Assembly (NCBI RefSeq): GCF_010725485.1
Contig: NZ_AP022598.1
Span: forward strand, 5,580,001 to 5,644,000
DNA length: 64,000 nt
Source: Mycolicibacterium parafortuitum
GTDB lineage: Bacteria > Actinomycetota > Actinomycetes > Mycobacteriales > Mycobacteriaceae
Reading direction: 5' to 3'
The translations under genes were made by a program, and so were the position numbers. The stretch's first letter is position 1. Each line of letters starts with the position of its first letter. Under the pieces are notes generated by a model. That model was not told the DNA's origin. It saw nothing but the letters and a program-made list of their open reading frames with translations, and did not search any database. This document shows positions 8,663 through 17,660 of this stretch, in pieces.

Positions 8663-10231
8663 ATGCAGCATCCGTGGGACCGCCGCCTCGGGGTGTGGTG
8701 GATCGCCGAAGACCATCCCGACGCCCCGGCGATCGTGGCGTCGCCCGACGGACGCACCCTGACGTTCGGCGAGCTGGCCGCGGCCGCGCACCGGGTCGCG
8801 AATGCGTTGCGCAGTCGCGGCTTACAGGACGGGGACGTGGTGGCCTACGCGCTGCCCAACGGCGTCGACACGGTGATCTGGCAGCTGGCCACCACCGAGA
8901 TCGGGCTGCGCCATCTGACACTGAACACCGCGCTGTCGACCGACGAGTTCGCCGCGATCCTCGACCACTCCGGCGCTGTCACGCTGGTCAGCCACGCCGA
9001 CTACCTGGACCGGTTTCCGTCGCCGCCGGCGGGTGCCGCACTGCGGATCGCCGTGGGACCGTGCACATCCCTGCCACCGGGCTTCGTCACCGAAGACGAG
9101 TTCCTCGCGGGGTCTGCGTCGACACCGCCGCCGCACCGCAGCCAGGGCGACGCGATACGGTACTCGTCGGGCACCACCGGCAAACCGAAGGGCATCGTCC
9201 GTCCGCTCGACGGCCGCGACCCGTCGGTGGCCGCCAACGCACTCGCGATCTTCGGGCGCGCCTTCGACTTTCGCCCGTTCGACGGTGCCCACCTGGTCTC
9301 GACCGGGATGCATCACGCCGGCTGTCAGACCTTCTATCTCGGGGCACTGCACGTCGGGCAGCCGCTGGCGATCCTCGGCAAGTTCGACGCCGAGCAGACA
9401 CTGGCCGCGATCGAACGCCACCGCGTGACGACGGCCTACATGGTGCCGACGCAGTTCGTGCGCATGCTGAAACTGCCCGCGGCCGTGCGGGAGCGCTACG
9501 ACGTGTCCACCCTGCATTCGGTGGTGCACTCGGCAGCGCCGTGCCCGATGCAGGTCAAGAAGGAGATGCTGGCGTGGTGGGGCCCGGTGATCTGGGAGAC
9601 CTACGGCGGCACCGAGGGTGCGGCCACCATCGCCAAACCGCATCGCTGGCTGGAGAAACCGGGCACCGTGGGCCGCCCGGTGCGCGGGGTGCGGGTGAAG
9701 ATCCTCGATGACGACGGCGTGGAGGTGCCCGCGGGCACGGTCGGCAACGTCTACATCGAGCGCACCGACGGCCAGCGGTTCGAGTACCGCGACGACGCCG
9801 AACTCACCGCGTCGGTACACCGCGGCGCCGCGTTCACCATCGGCGACGTCGGCTATCTCGACGACGACGGTTATCTGTTCATCTGCGACCGCGCCAAGGA
9901 CATGATCATCAGCGGTGGGGTCAACATCTACCCCGCCGAGGTCGAGGGCGTGCTCTCCAGCCACCCGGCGATCGCCGACGCGGCCGTCATCGGCATCCCC
10001 GACCCCGAGTGGGGTGAGCAGGTCAAGGCGGTGGTCGAACTCGTCGACGGCGCGACCCCGTCGGACGAGCTGGCCGACGAGATCGTCGCGTACTGCCGCG
10101 AGCGGCTGGCCGGGTTCAAGTGCCCCCGCTCGGTGGACTTCGACGCCGCCCTCCCCCGCACCGAGACCGGTAAGCTGCTCAAACGCGATATCCGCCAGTC
10201 CTATTGGACGGAGGCCGGCCGCAACGTGTGA
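8663..10231 (+). CDS. fadD: AMP-forming acyl-CoA synthetase (FadD/class I adenylate-forming)
   Basis: 522 residues. Activates a carboxylic acid to its acyl-CoA through an acyl-adenylate. The core motifs are present in order: P-loop [11 protein letters not shown] (near 167), YGGTEG (near 315), [17 protein letters not shown] (near 395), hinge, and the C-terminal catalytic lysine in TGKLLKRD (near 505). I chose ATG 8663 because AGGAGA stands four bases upstream; the frame is open back to 8618. It converges on the SDR gene. It may supply CoA thioesters to the neighbouring acyl-CoA enzymes; the acid is unknown. Confidence 0.88.
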   Translation: MQHPWDRRLGVWWIAEDHPDAPAIVASPDGRTLTFGELAAAAHRVANALRSRGLQDGDVVAYALPNGVDTVIWQLATTEIGLRHLTLNTALSTDEFAAILDHSGAVTLVSHADYLDRFPSPPAGAALRIAVGPCTSLPPGFVTEDEFLAGSASTPPPHRSQGDAIRYSSGTTGKPKGIVRPLDGRDPSVAANALAIFGRAFDFRPFDGAHLVSTGMHHAGCQTFYLGALHVGQPLAILGKFDAEQTLAAIERHRVTTAYMVPTQFVRMLKLPAAVRERYDVSTLHSVVHSAAPCPMQVKKEMLAWWGPVIWETYGGTEGAATIAKPHRWLEKPGTVGRPVRGVRVKILDDDGVEVPAGTVGNVYIERTDGQRFEYRDDAELTASVHRGAAFTIGDVGYLDDDGYLFICDRAKDMIISGGVNIYPAEVEGVLSSHPAIADAAVIGIPDPEWGEQVKAVVELVDGATPSDELADEIVAYCRERLAGFKCPRSVDFDAALPRTETGKLLKRDIRQSYWTEAGRNV

Positions 10232-10248
10232 GGGGTGTTGCCTCGGCC

Positions 10249-10313
10249 CCGCGAGCGCGCGTGTCTGAACGGCAACACGCCGCTACCCGTGTGCACCCAA
10301 CGCACGCTCGCGG
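10249..10313. repeat. Hairpin element, copy 1 (between convergent genes)
   Basis: A perfect 9-base inverted repeat, CCGCGAGCG (10249-10257) and CGCTCGCGG (10305-10313), brackets an inner pair ACACG/CGTGT. It lies between the converging ligase and SDR genes, where it could end transcription from both sides. Copy 2, with the same outer-arm core and a GTCT after the left arm, lies at 11149-11207 on the other side of the SDR gene. Confidence 0.6.
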
Positions 10314-10323
10314 TCCGCGACCG

Positions 10324-11091
10324 TCAGCGCGGCGCCATCCGCAACGCGCCGTCGAGGCGGATCGTCTCACCGTTGACGTACCGGTTCTCGATCAGGCTGA
10401 CCGCCATATGGGCGTAGTCGGCGGCATCCCCGAGGCGGCTCGGGTGCGGGATGGAAGCCGCCAGACCCTCACGGATGTCGTCGCGCAGCCGGGCCAGCAT
10501 CGCGGTGTCGAACGTACCGGGCGCGATGGTGTTGACCCGGATCTGGTACGACGCGAGATCGCGGGCGGCCACCAGGGTGATCCCGTGCACGCCGGCCTTG
10601 GACGCGGTGTAGGCGGTCTGCCCGATCTGGCCGTCGAACGCCGCAACCGAGGCTGTCATCACGACCGCGCCTCGGTCGCCGTCGCGCAGTTCGTTTTCGG
10701 CCATCCGCGCCGCGGCCAACCGCAGCACGTTGTATGTACCGATCAGGTTGACCCGCAACACTTCCGCGAAGCTGTCCGGATCGGCCGGACGCCGGTCCTT
10801 GTCCAGGATGCGCAGCCGGTCTCCCCCGCGGCCGGCACAGTGCACCACCGCGCGCAGCGGTCCGCGTTCGACGGCGGCGTCGAGCGCGGCTTCGAACGAT
10901 TCGGTGTCGGTCACGTCCGCGCCGACGAACGTTGCGGCCGAGCCGAGTTCGTCGGCCACCCGGGCGCCGTCGGAGCTCGGCAGGTCGACGAGCACCACCG
11001 ACGCACCCTTGTCCACCAGCAGTTCCGCGGTGGCCCGTCCCAACCCCGACGACGCGCCCGTCACCAGTGTGGAGATTCCGTCGATGTTCAT
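10324..11091 (-). CDS. Short-chain dehydrogenase/reductase (HSD17B10-like)
   Basis: 255 residues, classical SDR. The nucleotide-binding motif TGASSGLG is at about residue 11 and the catalytic pair is Tyr161/Lys165 in YTASK, with TASVAAFDG carrying the Ser. Asp41 in VLVDLP after the second strand favours NAD over NADP. The overall pattern is like type-10 3-hydroxyacyl-CoA dehydrogenases, so oxidation of a 3-hydroxyacyl-CoA is plausible. ATG start at 11091 with GGAAAGG five bases upstream. It is monocistronic: it converges with the ligase and diverges from the gene at 11277. Hairpin elements stand on both sides. Confidence 0.85.
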   Translation of the reverse strand: MNIDGISTLVTGASSGLGRATAELLVDKGASVVLVDLPSSDGARVADELGSAATFVGADVTDTESFEAALDAAVERGPLRAVVHCAGRGGDRLRILDKDRRPADPDSFAEVLRVNLIGTYNVLRLAAARMAENELRDGDRGAVVMTASVAAFDGQIGQTAYTASKAGVHGITLVAARDLASYQIRVNTIAPGTFDTAMLARLRDDIREGLAASIPHPSRLGDAADYAHMAVSLIENRYVNGETIRLDGALRMAPR

Positions 11092-11148
11092 GGCCGCCTT
11101 TCCGTTGGTTGTCCCGGATCCGTACCTTACGGCGGCCCTCGGCGGCGG

Positions 11149-11207
11149 CGAGCGCGCGGTCTTGCCCGGCCCGACACGGAGTGTCGCCGGGCAGACGCGC
11201 GCGCTCG
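11149..11207. repeat. Hairpin element, copy 2 (between divergent genes)
   Basis: Nested inverted repeats: outer CGAGCGCGCG (11149-11158) with CGCGCGCTCG (11198-11207), middle GCCCGGC (11164-11170) with GCCGGGC (11186-11192), inner CGACAC-GGA-GTGTCG (11172-11186). This makes a very stable hairpin in the 185-base gap between the divergent SDR and 11277 genes. It shares outer-arm sequence with copy 1 at 10249-10313, suggesting a dispersed repeat family. Confidence 0.6.
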
Positions 11208-11264
11208 GCAGGCAGGTCCCGGGACGATCGGCGCAACTATCAGCTAAATAAGTAGCCTTTACGT

Positions 11265-11276
11265 TAGGATCGCGTC
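11265..11276 (+). promoter_or_regulatory. Leaderless -10 box (TAGGAT)
   Basis: TAGGAT at 11265-11270 fits TANNNT and ends six bases before the ATG at 11277; no Shine-Dalgarno sequence precedes that ATG. The preceding 11241-11262 is AT-rich (CTAAATAAGTAG), as expected for a promoter. Confidence 0.5.
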
Positions 11277-12344
11277 ATGGCAGGCCCGGTCACCGCGGAC
11301 ACCCCGTTCACGCCGCGGGACGACTGCTTCCACCCCGGCCCACCCGACGACCAGTACTGGACCGAGACCACCTGGTGGTCGTTCAACATCCCCGAACGCG
11401 GAATCGGCTGCTGGCTGCACGCTGCTTTCCACACCAACCGCGGCACCGCGACATGGCGGGTGTACGTCTGGGATCCCCGCGGCGCACGGCCCGGCGAACT
11501 GCGCTACCACCGGATGGAAACCGAGGTGCCCTTCGACGCGAGCACCGCCGACCTGCGTGACATCACCGCACCGGGGGGCGGGTTCAGCGTCCGAATGCTC
11601 AGGCCGCTACGTGACTACCGGATCGAATACGCCGACCCCGATGCCGATTTCGCGATCGAACTGGACTTCCGAGGTGTGCACGACCCGCGCCGCTACACCC
11701 CCGGCGAACCACCGTTCATGGAACACACCCACCTCGACCAGTTGGGCCATGTGACCGGAACCCTCACGCTGGCCGGGGAACGCCTCGCGATCGACTGCTA
11801 CTCGATCCGCGACCGGTCATGGGCGCCGCGCGGCGCGCCTCGTCCGGCAGGCACCCGCCCCGCGAACACCACGGACGCATCCCGGGTGCGCCATCCCGGC
11901 GGCCCGAAGTGGCGCCAGATCGAGCGTGAACGCGGCCGCGGGCGCATTCAGTACATCTTCGGCCACGCCGACGCCGACACCGGATTCCTGGCCTTCGCCC
12001 GGGTGGCCGACGGCGACGCCGACGGCTGGTCACCGCTGAACCACGGCTGGCTTCTGCGCGACGGGCGATTCGAGCGCCTGAACAAATCAGCCAGCGTGAT
12101 GAAGAACTTCCGCGACCCCGCCACCGGCTGGAGCGCGCAGATGGAAGTGCATCTGACCGACCTGACCGGACGGACGATGACCGCCGAGGGCTATTCGGTC
12201 AGCCACATCAGCGAACACGACGGCGGCAGCACGGCTTTGATGCGGTGGGAGTTCGCCGACCGCATCGGTTGGGGTGAGGACCAGGACATCTGGCACCCCG
12301 GACATTTCGCCCGGATGCGGGACGCCCTGCAGGCGCTGCGGTGA
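11277..12344 (+). CDS. Conserved protein of unknown function (DUF7064/DUF7065-like)
   Basis: 355 residues, rich in Trp, Tyr and beta-prone segments, with no signal peptide or membrane segment. It has a characteristic centre, DCYSIRDRSWAPRG, and a C-terminal part resembling proteins annotated DUF7064/DUF7065 that accompany acyl-CoA metabolism in actinobacteria; the fold may be related to AttH/CrtC-type beta sandwiches. I cannot assign a reaction. It is followed 22 bases later by the CaiB-family gene, so the two are likely cotranscribed. The start is ATG 11277, with a leaderless promoter signature. The name is from memory of the family pattern and is less sure than the gene itself. Confidence 0.7.
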   Translation: MAGPVTADTPFTPRDDCFHPGPPDDQYWTETTWWSFNIPERGIGCWLHAAFHTNRGTATWRVYVWDPRGARPGELRYHRMETEVPFDASTADLRDITAPGGGFSVRMLRPLRDYRIEYADPDADFAIELDFRGVHDPRRYTPGEPPFMEHTHLDQLGHVTGTLTLAGERLAIDCYSIRDRSWAPRGAPRPAGTRPANTTDASRVRHPGGPKWRQIERERGRGRIQYIFGHADADTGFLAFARVADGDADGWSPLNHGWLLRDGRFERLNKSASVMKNFRDPATGWSAQMEVHLTDLTGRTMTAEGYSVSHISEHDGGSTALMRWEFADRIGWGEDQDIWHPGHFARMRDALQALR

Positions 12345-12366
12345 GTACCACAGATCAGGAGGCACT

Positions 12367-13575
12367 GTGACCGGACCATTCGACGGAGTTCGGGTCATCG
12401 AGGTCGCCTCGTGGACGTTCGTCCCGGGCGCCGGCGCGATCATGGCCGACCTGGGTGCCGACGTCATCAAGGTCGAACCTCCCACCGGCGACCCGCAGCG
12501 GGCGCTGCGCAACGCGCTCAACGCCGACGACAACGCACCCAATCCGTTCCTGCACGTACCGAATCGCGGTAAGCGCAGCATCACCCTGGACCTGCAATCC
12601 CCGGACGGGGTCGCGACCCTGATGCAGCTCGTCACGTCCGCCGACGTGTTCCTGACCAGTTACCTGCCGAAGGTGCGGGCCAAACTCGGCATCGACGTCG
12701 AGGATGTGCGCGCCCACAACCCGTCGGTGATCTACGTCCGCGGCAGCGGTTGGGGCAGTGCGGGTGCGATGACCGACGTGGGCGGCTTCGACTCCGCGGC
12801 CGCGTGGTCGGCAGCGGGCATCCTGCACAAGCTGACCCCGCCCGGCGCCGTCGCCCCGGCCGCGCAGCCGGCCGCGTTCTTCGATCTGCAGGGCTCCAGC
12901 GCGATCGCCGGCGCGGTCGGGATGGCGTTGTTCCGGCGTGAACGCACCGGCGAGGGCAGCGTCGTCGACGTCTCCCTGCTCAACACCGGCATGTGGGTGA
13001 TGGGCCCCGATCTGGCCGCGACCGCGGCGGGCAGCGGTGAGCTGCCGCGGATGGACCGCTCAGACGCACCGAACCCGATCGTCAACACCTACCGCACCTC
13101 CGACGACCGGTGGCTGAATCTGGTGTGCCTGCAGGCGGATCGGTTCTGGGCCGAGCTGTGTGAGCTGATCGGGCGCCCCGAGCTCGCCGAGGACGCCCGC
13201 TTCGCGGATTCGCTGTCCCGCTACGTCAACCGGGAGACCTGCATCGCCGAGCTCGACGCGGCGTTCGGTTCCCGCCCGCTCGACTACTGGCGCCGGGTGC
13301 TGTCCGGCTTCTCCGGGGTGTGGTCGGCTGCCGCGACGTTCGACGAGGTGCTCGCCAGCGAGCAAGCCGCCGACAACGGCTATCTGCCGACCGTCACCGG
13401 CGCGGACGGCCGCGACTTCCGGCTGGTGGCACCGCCGTACCAGTTCGACGGAGCGCCGGGGGTGCCTGCCGGACCGGCACCGGAGCTCGGTCAGCACACC
13501 GAGGAGGTGCTGCTCGAGAGCGGCCTGAGTTGGGACAGGATCAGCGAATTGCGCGACGGCGGCGCCCTGGGATGA
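12367..13575 (+). CDS. CaiB/BaiF family CoA-transferase
   Basis: 402 residues. Family III CoA-transferases move CoA between carboxylates. The N-terminus GVRVIEVASWTFVPGAGAIMADLGADVIKVEPP is diagnostic in pattern, and the PNRGKRSITLDLQSPDG segment follows near residue 60. The segment GGFDSAAAWSAAG carries the candidate nucleophilic Asp. The start is GTG 12367 with AGGAGG 4-5 bases upstream; the frame is open further back, but that stretch is inside the preceding gene. Cotranscribed with the 11277 gene and convergent with the FadR-type regulator eight bases away. Confidence 0.87.
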   Translation: MTGPFDGVRVIEVASWTFVPGAGAIMADLGADVIKVEPPTGDPQRALRNALNADDNAPNPFLHVPNRGKRSITLDLQSPDGVATLMQLVTSADVFLTSYLPKVRAKLGIDVEDVRAHNPSVIYVRGSGWGSAGAMTDVGGFDSAAAWSAAGILHKLTPPGAVAPAAQPAAFFDLQGSSAIAGAVGMALFRRERTGEGSVVDVSLLNTGMWVMGPDLAATAAGSGELPRMDRSDAPNPIVNTYRTSDDRWLNLVCLQADRFWAELCELIGRPELAEDARFADSLSRYVNRETCIAELDAAFGSRPLDYWRRVLSGFSGVWSAAATFDEVLASEQAADNGYLPTVTGADGRDFRLVAPPYQFDGAPGVPAGPAPELGQHTEEVLLESGLSWDRISELRDGGALG

Positions 13576-13583
13576 CCCCCGCC

Positions 13584-14378
13584 TCAGACGAACAGGTCGA
13601 TCACCGACTCGGTGCCGAGCCGGCCCCACAGCATGCTGCGGCCGGCCCAGTCCATGTGCGCCTCCCACAGTTCGCGCGCCTCGACGGCTTTACCGTCCTC
13701 GACCAGTGCGGTGAATTTGGTGAAGGCCCGCAGGGTGCGCCTGAACTGTTTGACGATGCCGTCGGGGTCGGTGGACGACGCCACCGCGCGGGCCATGTGC
13801 CGCGTCACCACGTCGCGCAGCACGGCGCCCACGAGCGCAACGGTGTTGTTTCCGCCGCGCTCCAGGATCAGGTCGTGGAACCGGAACACGGCGGTCGACC
13901 ATTCGTCGAAGTCGGCGTTCGCGGCGCCGGAGTTCACCAACTCGGCCAGTTCGGCCAGCGCGGCCTTGAGGGCCGCGATGTCGTCGGCGGTCGCGCGGCG
14001 GGTCAGCATTTCGGCCGCCGCGGGCTCGAACACCTTGCGCGCCTCGTACACGTCGGCGAGGGTGGTGCCCGACATCTGCAACAGCAAACCGAAACTGCGT
14101 GCGGCAACCGATGTTTCGGGAGCCGCCACCAGCACACCGCCGCGCGATCCGCGGCGCACCACGATCAGCGACTCGCTCTCCAGGATGCGGAACGCCTCAC
14201 GCAGTGTGGGTCGCGACACCCCGAACTGCTTGACGAGCTCCTGCTCGGTGGGCAGCGCATCGCCCTTCTTGAGCACCCCGCGAACGATCTTCGCGCGCAG
14301 TTGGTCGGCGATCAGCTCGGCGGTCTTGGGTGCCCGCACCAGCTTGCCGGCACTCCCGCGGCGATTGATCGCGTCCAT
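13584..14378 (-). CDS. FadR-subfamily GntR transcriptional regulator
   Basis: 264 residues: winged helix at about 15-85 with TEQELVKQFGVSRPTLREAFRILE, wing RRGSRGGVLVAAPE, then an all-helical FCD domain (about 100-240) with its metal-type histidines in FRFHDLI, VTRHMA and EAHMDWA. ATG start at 14378. It diverges from the aldehyde dehydrogenase gene across 89 bases containing repeated ACTCAT and the palindrome CTCATTGAG, so control of that gene is the natural prediction. Confidence 0.88.
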   Translation of the reverse strand: MDAINRRGSAGKLVRAPKTAELIADQLRAKIVRGVLKKGDALPTEQELVKQFGVSRPTLREAFRILESESLIVVRRGSRGGVLVAAPETSVAARSFGLLLQMSGTTLADVYEARKVFEPAAAEMLTRRATADDIAALKAALAELAELVNSGAANADFDEWSTAVFRFHDLILERGGNNTVALVGAVLRDVVTRHMARAVASSTDPDGIVKQFRRTLRAFTKFTALVEDGKAVEARELWEAHMDWAGRSMLWGRLGTESVIDLFV

Positions 14379-14430
14379 CTGACCACCCGTCGTCGTCCCG
14401 CAGGCCGCGCCCGACGGCGCGAAAGACCTA

Positions 14431-14461
14431 ACTCATCTTACTCATTGAGAGCACACAGGAG
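14431..14461. promoter_or_regulatory. Candidate operator and RBS in the FadR/ALDH divergent gap
   Basis: ACTCAT occurs at 14431-14436 and again at 14440-14445, the second being part of the 9-base palindrome CTCATTGAG at 14441-14449. On the minus strand TAAGAT overlaps the first copy and could be the regulator's -10 box, which would make it autoregulated. AGGAGG with correct spacing for the ALDH ATG at 14468 ends the region. Confidence 0.45.
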
Positions 14462-14467
14462 GATTCG

Positions 14468-15940
14468 ATGACGTCGACACCGCTGGCAACGCGAGGCCTC
14501 TACATCGACGGCGCCTGGACCGAAGGGCAGGGCACGACCACCGTCCCGGTGCTCAACCCGGCGACCGAGGACGTCATCGCCGAGGTACCCGAGGCCACCC
14601 CGGCCGACATCGACGCGGCGGTGGGGGCGGCCCGGCGGGCGTTCGACGACGGACCGTGGCCGACGATGAAACCCGCTGAGCGGGCGAAGATCCTCGGCGC
14701 GATGGCCGACGAATTGACCCGCAGGCGGGCCGAACTGGTCGAGCTGAACATCGCCGAAGCGGGCTCGACCCGGATGCTCGCCGATTTCCTGCAGGTGGGC
14801 ACCCCGATCGACCATTTCGTCGACATGGTGGAGCGGGTGCTGCCGCAGTTCCCGTTCCAGGCGCCGGTGCCACCGATCATCGGCCAGGGCATCGGGCAGG
14901 GCATCGTGTCCCGCGAGCCGTACGGAGTCGCCGCGCTGATCACCGCATTCAACTTCCCATTCCTGCTGAACCTCGCAAAGCTCGCACCGGCACTGGCCGC
15001 GGGCTGCACCGCGGTGCTGAAGTCCTCGCCGTACACCCCGCTGGAGGCGCTGGTGCTCGGCGAGATCGCCGAGGCGGCAGGGCTGCCGCCGGGCACCTTG
15101 AACATCGTCACCGGAGACGTCGCGGCCGGCGAGCGGCTCACCCGCCACCCCGGGGTGGACCTGATCAGTTTCACCGGCTCGGATGCGGTCGGGTGCAAGG
15201 TGTACGCACAGGGTGCGGAGTCGATGAAGAAGGTGGTCCTCGAGCTCGGCGGCAAATCGGCCAACATCATCCTCGACGACGCGAACCTCGACGCAGTGCT
15301 GGAAGGCGTTCTGGCGGGCATCATCACACATGCCGGACAAGGTTGCGCATTGCTCACGCGCATTCTGGTGCACGAGTCCCTGCACGACGATCTCGTCGCC
15401 CGCATCGTCGGCACGCTCGGCTTCATCAGTGTCGGCGATCCGTCGGATCCCGCCACGATGATGGGCCCGCTGATCCGCGATGTGCAGCGCCGGCGGGTGG
15501 AGTCGTTGATCGCCACGGGTGTCGAGGAAGGCGCGCAGATCGCGTTCGGCGGGAAGCGGCCCGCCCACCTCGACCGCGGATTCTTCCTGGAGCCGACGCT
15601 GTTCGTCGGTGTCGACAACTCGATGCGGATCGCGCAGGAGGAGTTCTTCGGACCGGTCGGAGTGGTGATCCCGTTCCGCGACGACGACGACGCGGTCCGG
15701 ATCGCCAACGACAGCCGCTACGGTCTCGGCGGCGGCGTCTGGTCGGCAGATCCGCAGCGCGCCGCGGGTGTGGCGCACCGGCTTCGCACCGGGATGGTGG
15801 TGATCAACGGCGGCGGAGGCGGGTTGAACCCTGCCGCTCCGTTCGGCGGCTACAAGTTCAGCGGCATCGGCCGGGAGTTCGGTGAGTACGGTCTCTCGGA
15901 GTATCTGCAGCACAAGGCATTGCAGTGGCCCGTGAAATAG
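14468..15940 (+). CDS. NAD(P)-dependent aldehyde dehydrogenase
   Basis: 490 residues, typical family length. Oxidises an aldehyde to the acid. The catalytic nucleophile is Cys293 in AGQGCALLTR, the general base Glu259 in LELGGKS, and the Rossmann motif FTGSDAVG precedes it near residue 235. ATG start at 14468 with AGGAGG upstream. It diverges from the FadR-type regulator. The 3' end overlaps the start of the next gene by 16 bases. The substrate is unknown; a fatty or aromatic aldehyde fits the neighbourhood. Confidence 0.92.
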   Translation: MTSTPLATRGLYIDGAWTEGQGTTTVPVLNPATEDVIAEVPEATPADIDAAVGAARRAFDDGPWPTMKPAERAKILGAMADELTRRRAELVELNIAEAGSTRMLADFLQVGTPIDHFVDMVERVLPQFPFQAPVPPIIGQGIGQGIVSREPYGVAALITAFNFPFLLNLAKLAPALAAGCTAVLKSSPYTPLEALVLGEIAEAAGLPPGTLNIVTGDVAAGERLTRHPGVDLISFTGSDAVGCKVYAQGAESMKKVVLELGGKSANIILDDANLDAVLEGVLAGIITHAGQGCALLTRILVHESLHDDLVARIVGTLGFISVGDPSDPATMMGPLIRDVQRRRVESLIATGVEEGAQIAFGGKRPAHLDRGFFLEPTLFVGVDNSMRIAQEEFFGPVGVVIPFRDDDDAVRIANDSRYGLGGGVWSADPQRAAGVAHRLRTGMVVINGGGGGLNPAAPFGGYKFSGIGREFGEYGLSEYLQHKALQWPVK

Positions 15941-16377
15941 CGTGCCTGGGTGCCGTCGCCGCGGTGCTGGTGTCGGTGGCTGGTGCCGCGCCGGGGCACG
16001 CAGATCCGGCGCCCGTGCGCCCGCCGGGCTCGCCGGGCTCGCCGCAGTACATCGACCACGTGGTGTGGGAACAGCACGGTGAGCGTTCCACGCTGCGGAT
16101 CTACCCGACCCCGTGGGGCTGGTCGGCGTCGGGGGTGTTCACCAACGGTGCGCAGAGTTACGACGCATGGGCCGAGTTGCTCCAGCACGCACCGGAGGCG
16201 AACACGCTGAGCATGCAGAAGCAGTTCCTCTGCTACTGGCAGCTGTCCACGTTCACCAACCCGGGCAAGGTCGGTACCTGGAACCTGGAGCCGTGGCGCA
16301 CCGTGGTTCCCAACACCATGATGCTCAACGCCGGCTGCAACCCTGGCGGCGCGGAGGACGTCCCTCTCGGTACCTGA
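15925..16377 (+). CDS. Small secreted protein, DUF2599-like
   Basis: 150 residues with a Sec signal peptide (hydrophobic 5-22, likely cleavage after GHA near residue 26). The mature part holds VVWEQHG, LRIYPTPWGW, KQFLCYW, WNLEPWR and CNPGGAEDVP, a pattern I associate with DUF2599 exported proteins of mycobacteria. Cys residues at the two last motifs could form a disulfide. GTG start at 15925 inside the end of the aldehyde dehydrogenase gene; no better start exists that keeps the signal peptide. Function unknown. It converges on the end of the mce operon with 15 bases between. Confidence 0.75.
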   Translation: MAREIACLGAVAAVLVSVAGAAPGHADPAPVRPPGSPGSPQYIDHVVWEQHGERSTLRIYPTPWGWSASGVFTNGAQSYDAWAELLQHAPEANTLSMQKQFLCYWQLSTFTNPGKVGTWNLEPWRTVVPNTMMLNAGCNPGGAEDVPLGT

Positions 16378-16392
16378 CGTCTACCTGACGGT

Positions 16393-17136
16393 TCACTCGG
16401 CGATCGGCAGGAACACCGGTGCGATCAGGTCGCGCACGGCCGCCCACGGCACGGTGACCGAACGCCGCTCACGACCGAATTGCCCTTCGGGGAAATGTAG
16501 TTCGATGCCCTCGGCGGTCGGGATCCAGTGCTTGAAGTTGACCCCGATCGGTGCCATCGCGTGGGTGTACTCAACCCAGCCGCCGACCGGCGGGTCCGGG
16601 TAAGCCGCGGGCAGCAGCTGTTTGGTCATCTCGGACAGCCGCGCCAGCCCCGCGGTGCGGTCGACGAACAGGTTGTCCCACACGATCTGGATTCCGCTTC
16701 GCGAGTCGAAGACCCGGGTCGCGACGGTGTCGTAGGGCATGTTGGGCAGGTTCACCGCGTCGTAGTGCCCGACGAACAACGCCGCGATCGTGATGGGCCG
16801 GAACAGCAATCGGCCCTGAGTTCTGAAGGTCCACGGGGAGGTCTTGCTGGCGCTGGCGGCGTGCAGCCACACCTGCCCGTTCGCCTCGTCGTCGAGGATC
16901 CGGTTCACGGCGACGGTGACGTGCGGGTCTCCACCGGCAAGCTTCTCGTAGTCAACGGTCCACTCCCCCAGCGCCCCGTGCGGGCTCACACCGCTGAGGC
17001 GGGCGGGCACGACCGTGTACTCGACACCGTTCGTCGTGGCCGGGGCGGCCTGCGCGGCGGGCACGGCCAACCCGGTCAGGGCCAACCCGGTCAGAGCCAC
17101 GGCGAGCACCGCCGCAGTCAACGTATACCGAAGCAT
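16393..17136 (-). CDS. Exported DUF3298/RsiV-like protein, last gene of the mce operon
   Basis: 247 residues. Signal peptide in the first 31 residues with AQA cleavage motif, then a soluble domain ending in LHFPEGQFG and VTVPWAAVRDLIAP, typical of the RsiV C-terminal (DUF3298) domain. Family members are extracytoplasmic and some bind ligands such as lysozyme; no role is proven here. The start is ATG 17136, two bases after the Mam stop; a GTG at 17157 would overlap it by 20. Its position suggests a periplasmic partner of the MCE complex. Confidence 0.75.
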   Translation of the reverse strand: MLRYTLTAAVLAVALTGLALTGLAVPAAQAAPATTNGVEYTVVPARLSGVSPHGALGEWTVDYEKLAGGDPHVTVAVNRILDDEANGQVWLHAASASKTSPWTFRTQGRLLFRPITIAALFVGHYDAVNLPNMPYDTVATRVFDSRSGIQIVWDNLFVDRTAGLARLSEMTKQLLPAAYPDPPVGGWVEYTHAMAPIGVNFKHWIPTAEGIELHFPEGQFGRERRSVTVPWAAVRDLIAPVFLPIAE

Positions 17137-17137
17137 C

Positions 17138-17641
17138 TCAGAGTATTTCGACGTCACCGGCCAGCCATCTCCCGTCGATCCTCTGCATCGTAATGACGAT
17201 GCGGTTGCGGTCCAGCCGCGGCTGCGGGTTCGACGCGTTGGTCACCGTCTGGTCCACGAACAGCATCACCTCGACTGTGTCTACGGTGGCTGACCTGACG
17301 CCCGCCGCGATCACCGTGCCGTCGGCTTTCGCGTCATTGTCGACCAGGGCTTGCCGTAGATGGGAACTGGACTGGCTGTACATGTCCTTGAACTCCCCGG
17401 TCGCGCCGTCGAGCACGGCAGCGAAGTTCGCATCCAAAGTGGCCGCGTCGACGCGGGTCAGGATCACCGCATACTGCTGCGCGGCGGCCATCGCCTGCTG
17501 CTCGGCGTCGGCCACCGACCGCTGGCCGCGGACCTCCCACCCCAGCAGTCCGGCCGTGGTCACGGCGGCGATCGCCACCGCGCTCAGCGCCACGACGAGC
17601 CACGGCCTGCCACGCCGGCCCACCCTGTCGACGTCGGTCAT
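17138..17641 (-). CDS. Mce-associated membrane protein (Mam)
   Basis: 167 residues: a short basic N-terminus, one membrane segment (about 14-36), then an extracytoplasmic NTF2/VirB8-like domain beginning QQAMAAAQQYAVILTRVDAATLDANFAAVLDGATGEFKD in pattern, with the conserved WLAGDV near the C-terminus. This is the usual form of Mam proteins encoded after mceF and thought to stabilise Mce transporters. ATG start at 17641, 19 bases after mceF; the last codons precede the DUF3298 gene by one base. Confidence 0.85.
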   Translation of the reverse strand: MTDVDRVGRRGRPWLVVALSAVAIAAVTTAGLLGWEVRGQRSVADAEQQAMAAAQQYAVILTRVDAATLDANFAAVLDGATGEFKDMYSQSSSHLRQALVDNDAKADGTVIAAGVRSATVDTVEVMLFVDQTVTNASNPQPRLDRNRIVITMQRIDGRWLAGDVEIL

Positions 17642-17660
17642 CGCGTCCCTCCTTTGCAGG

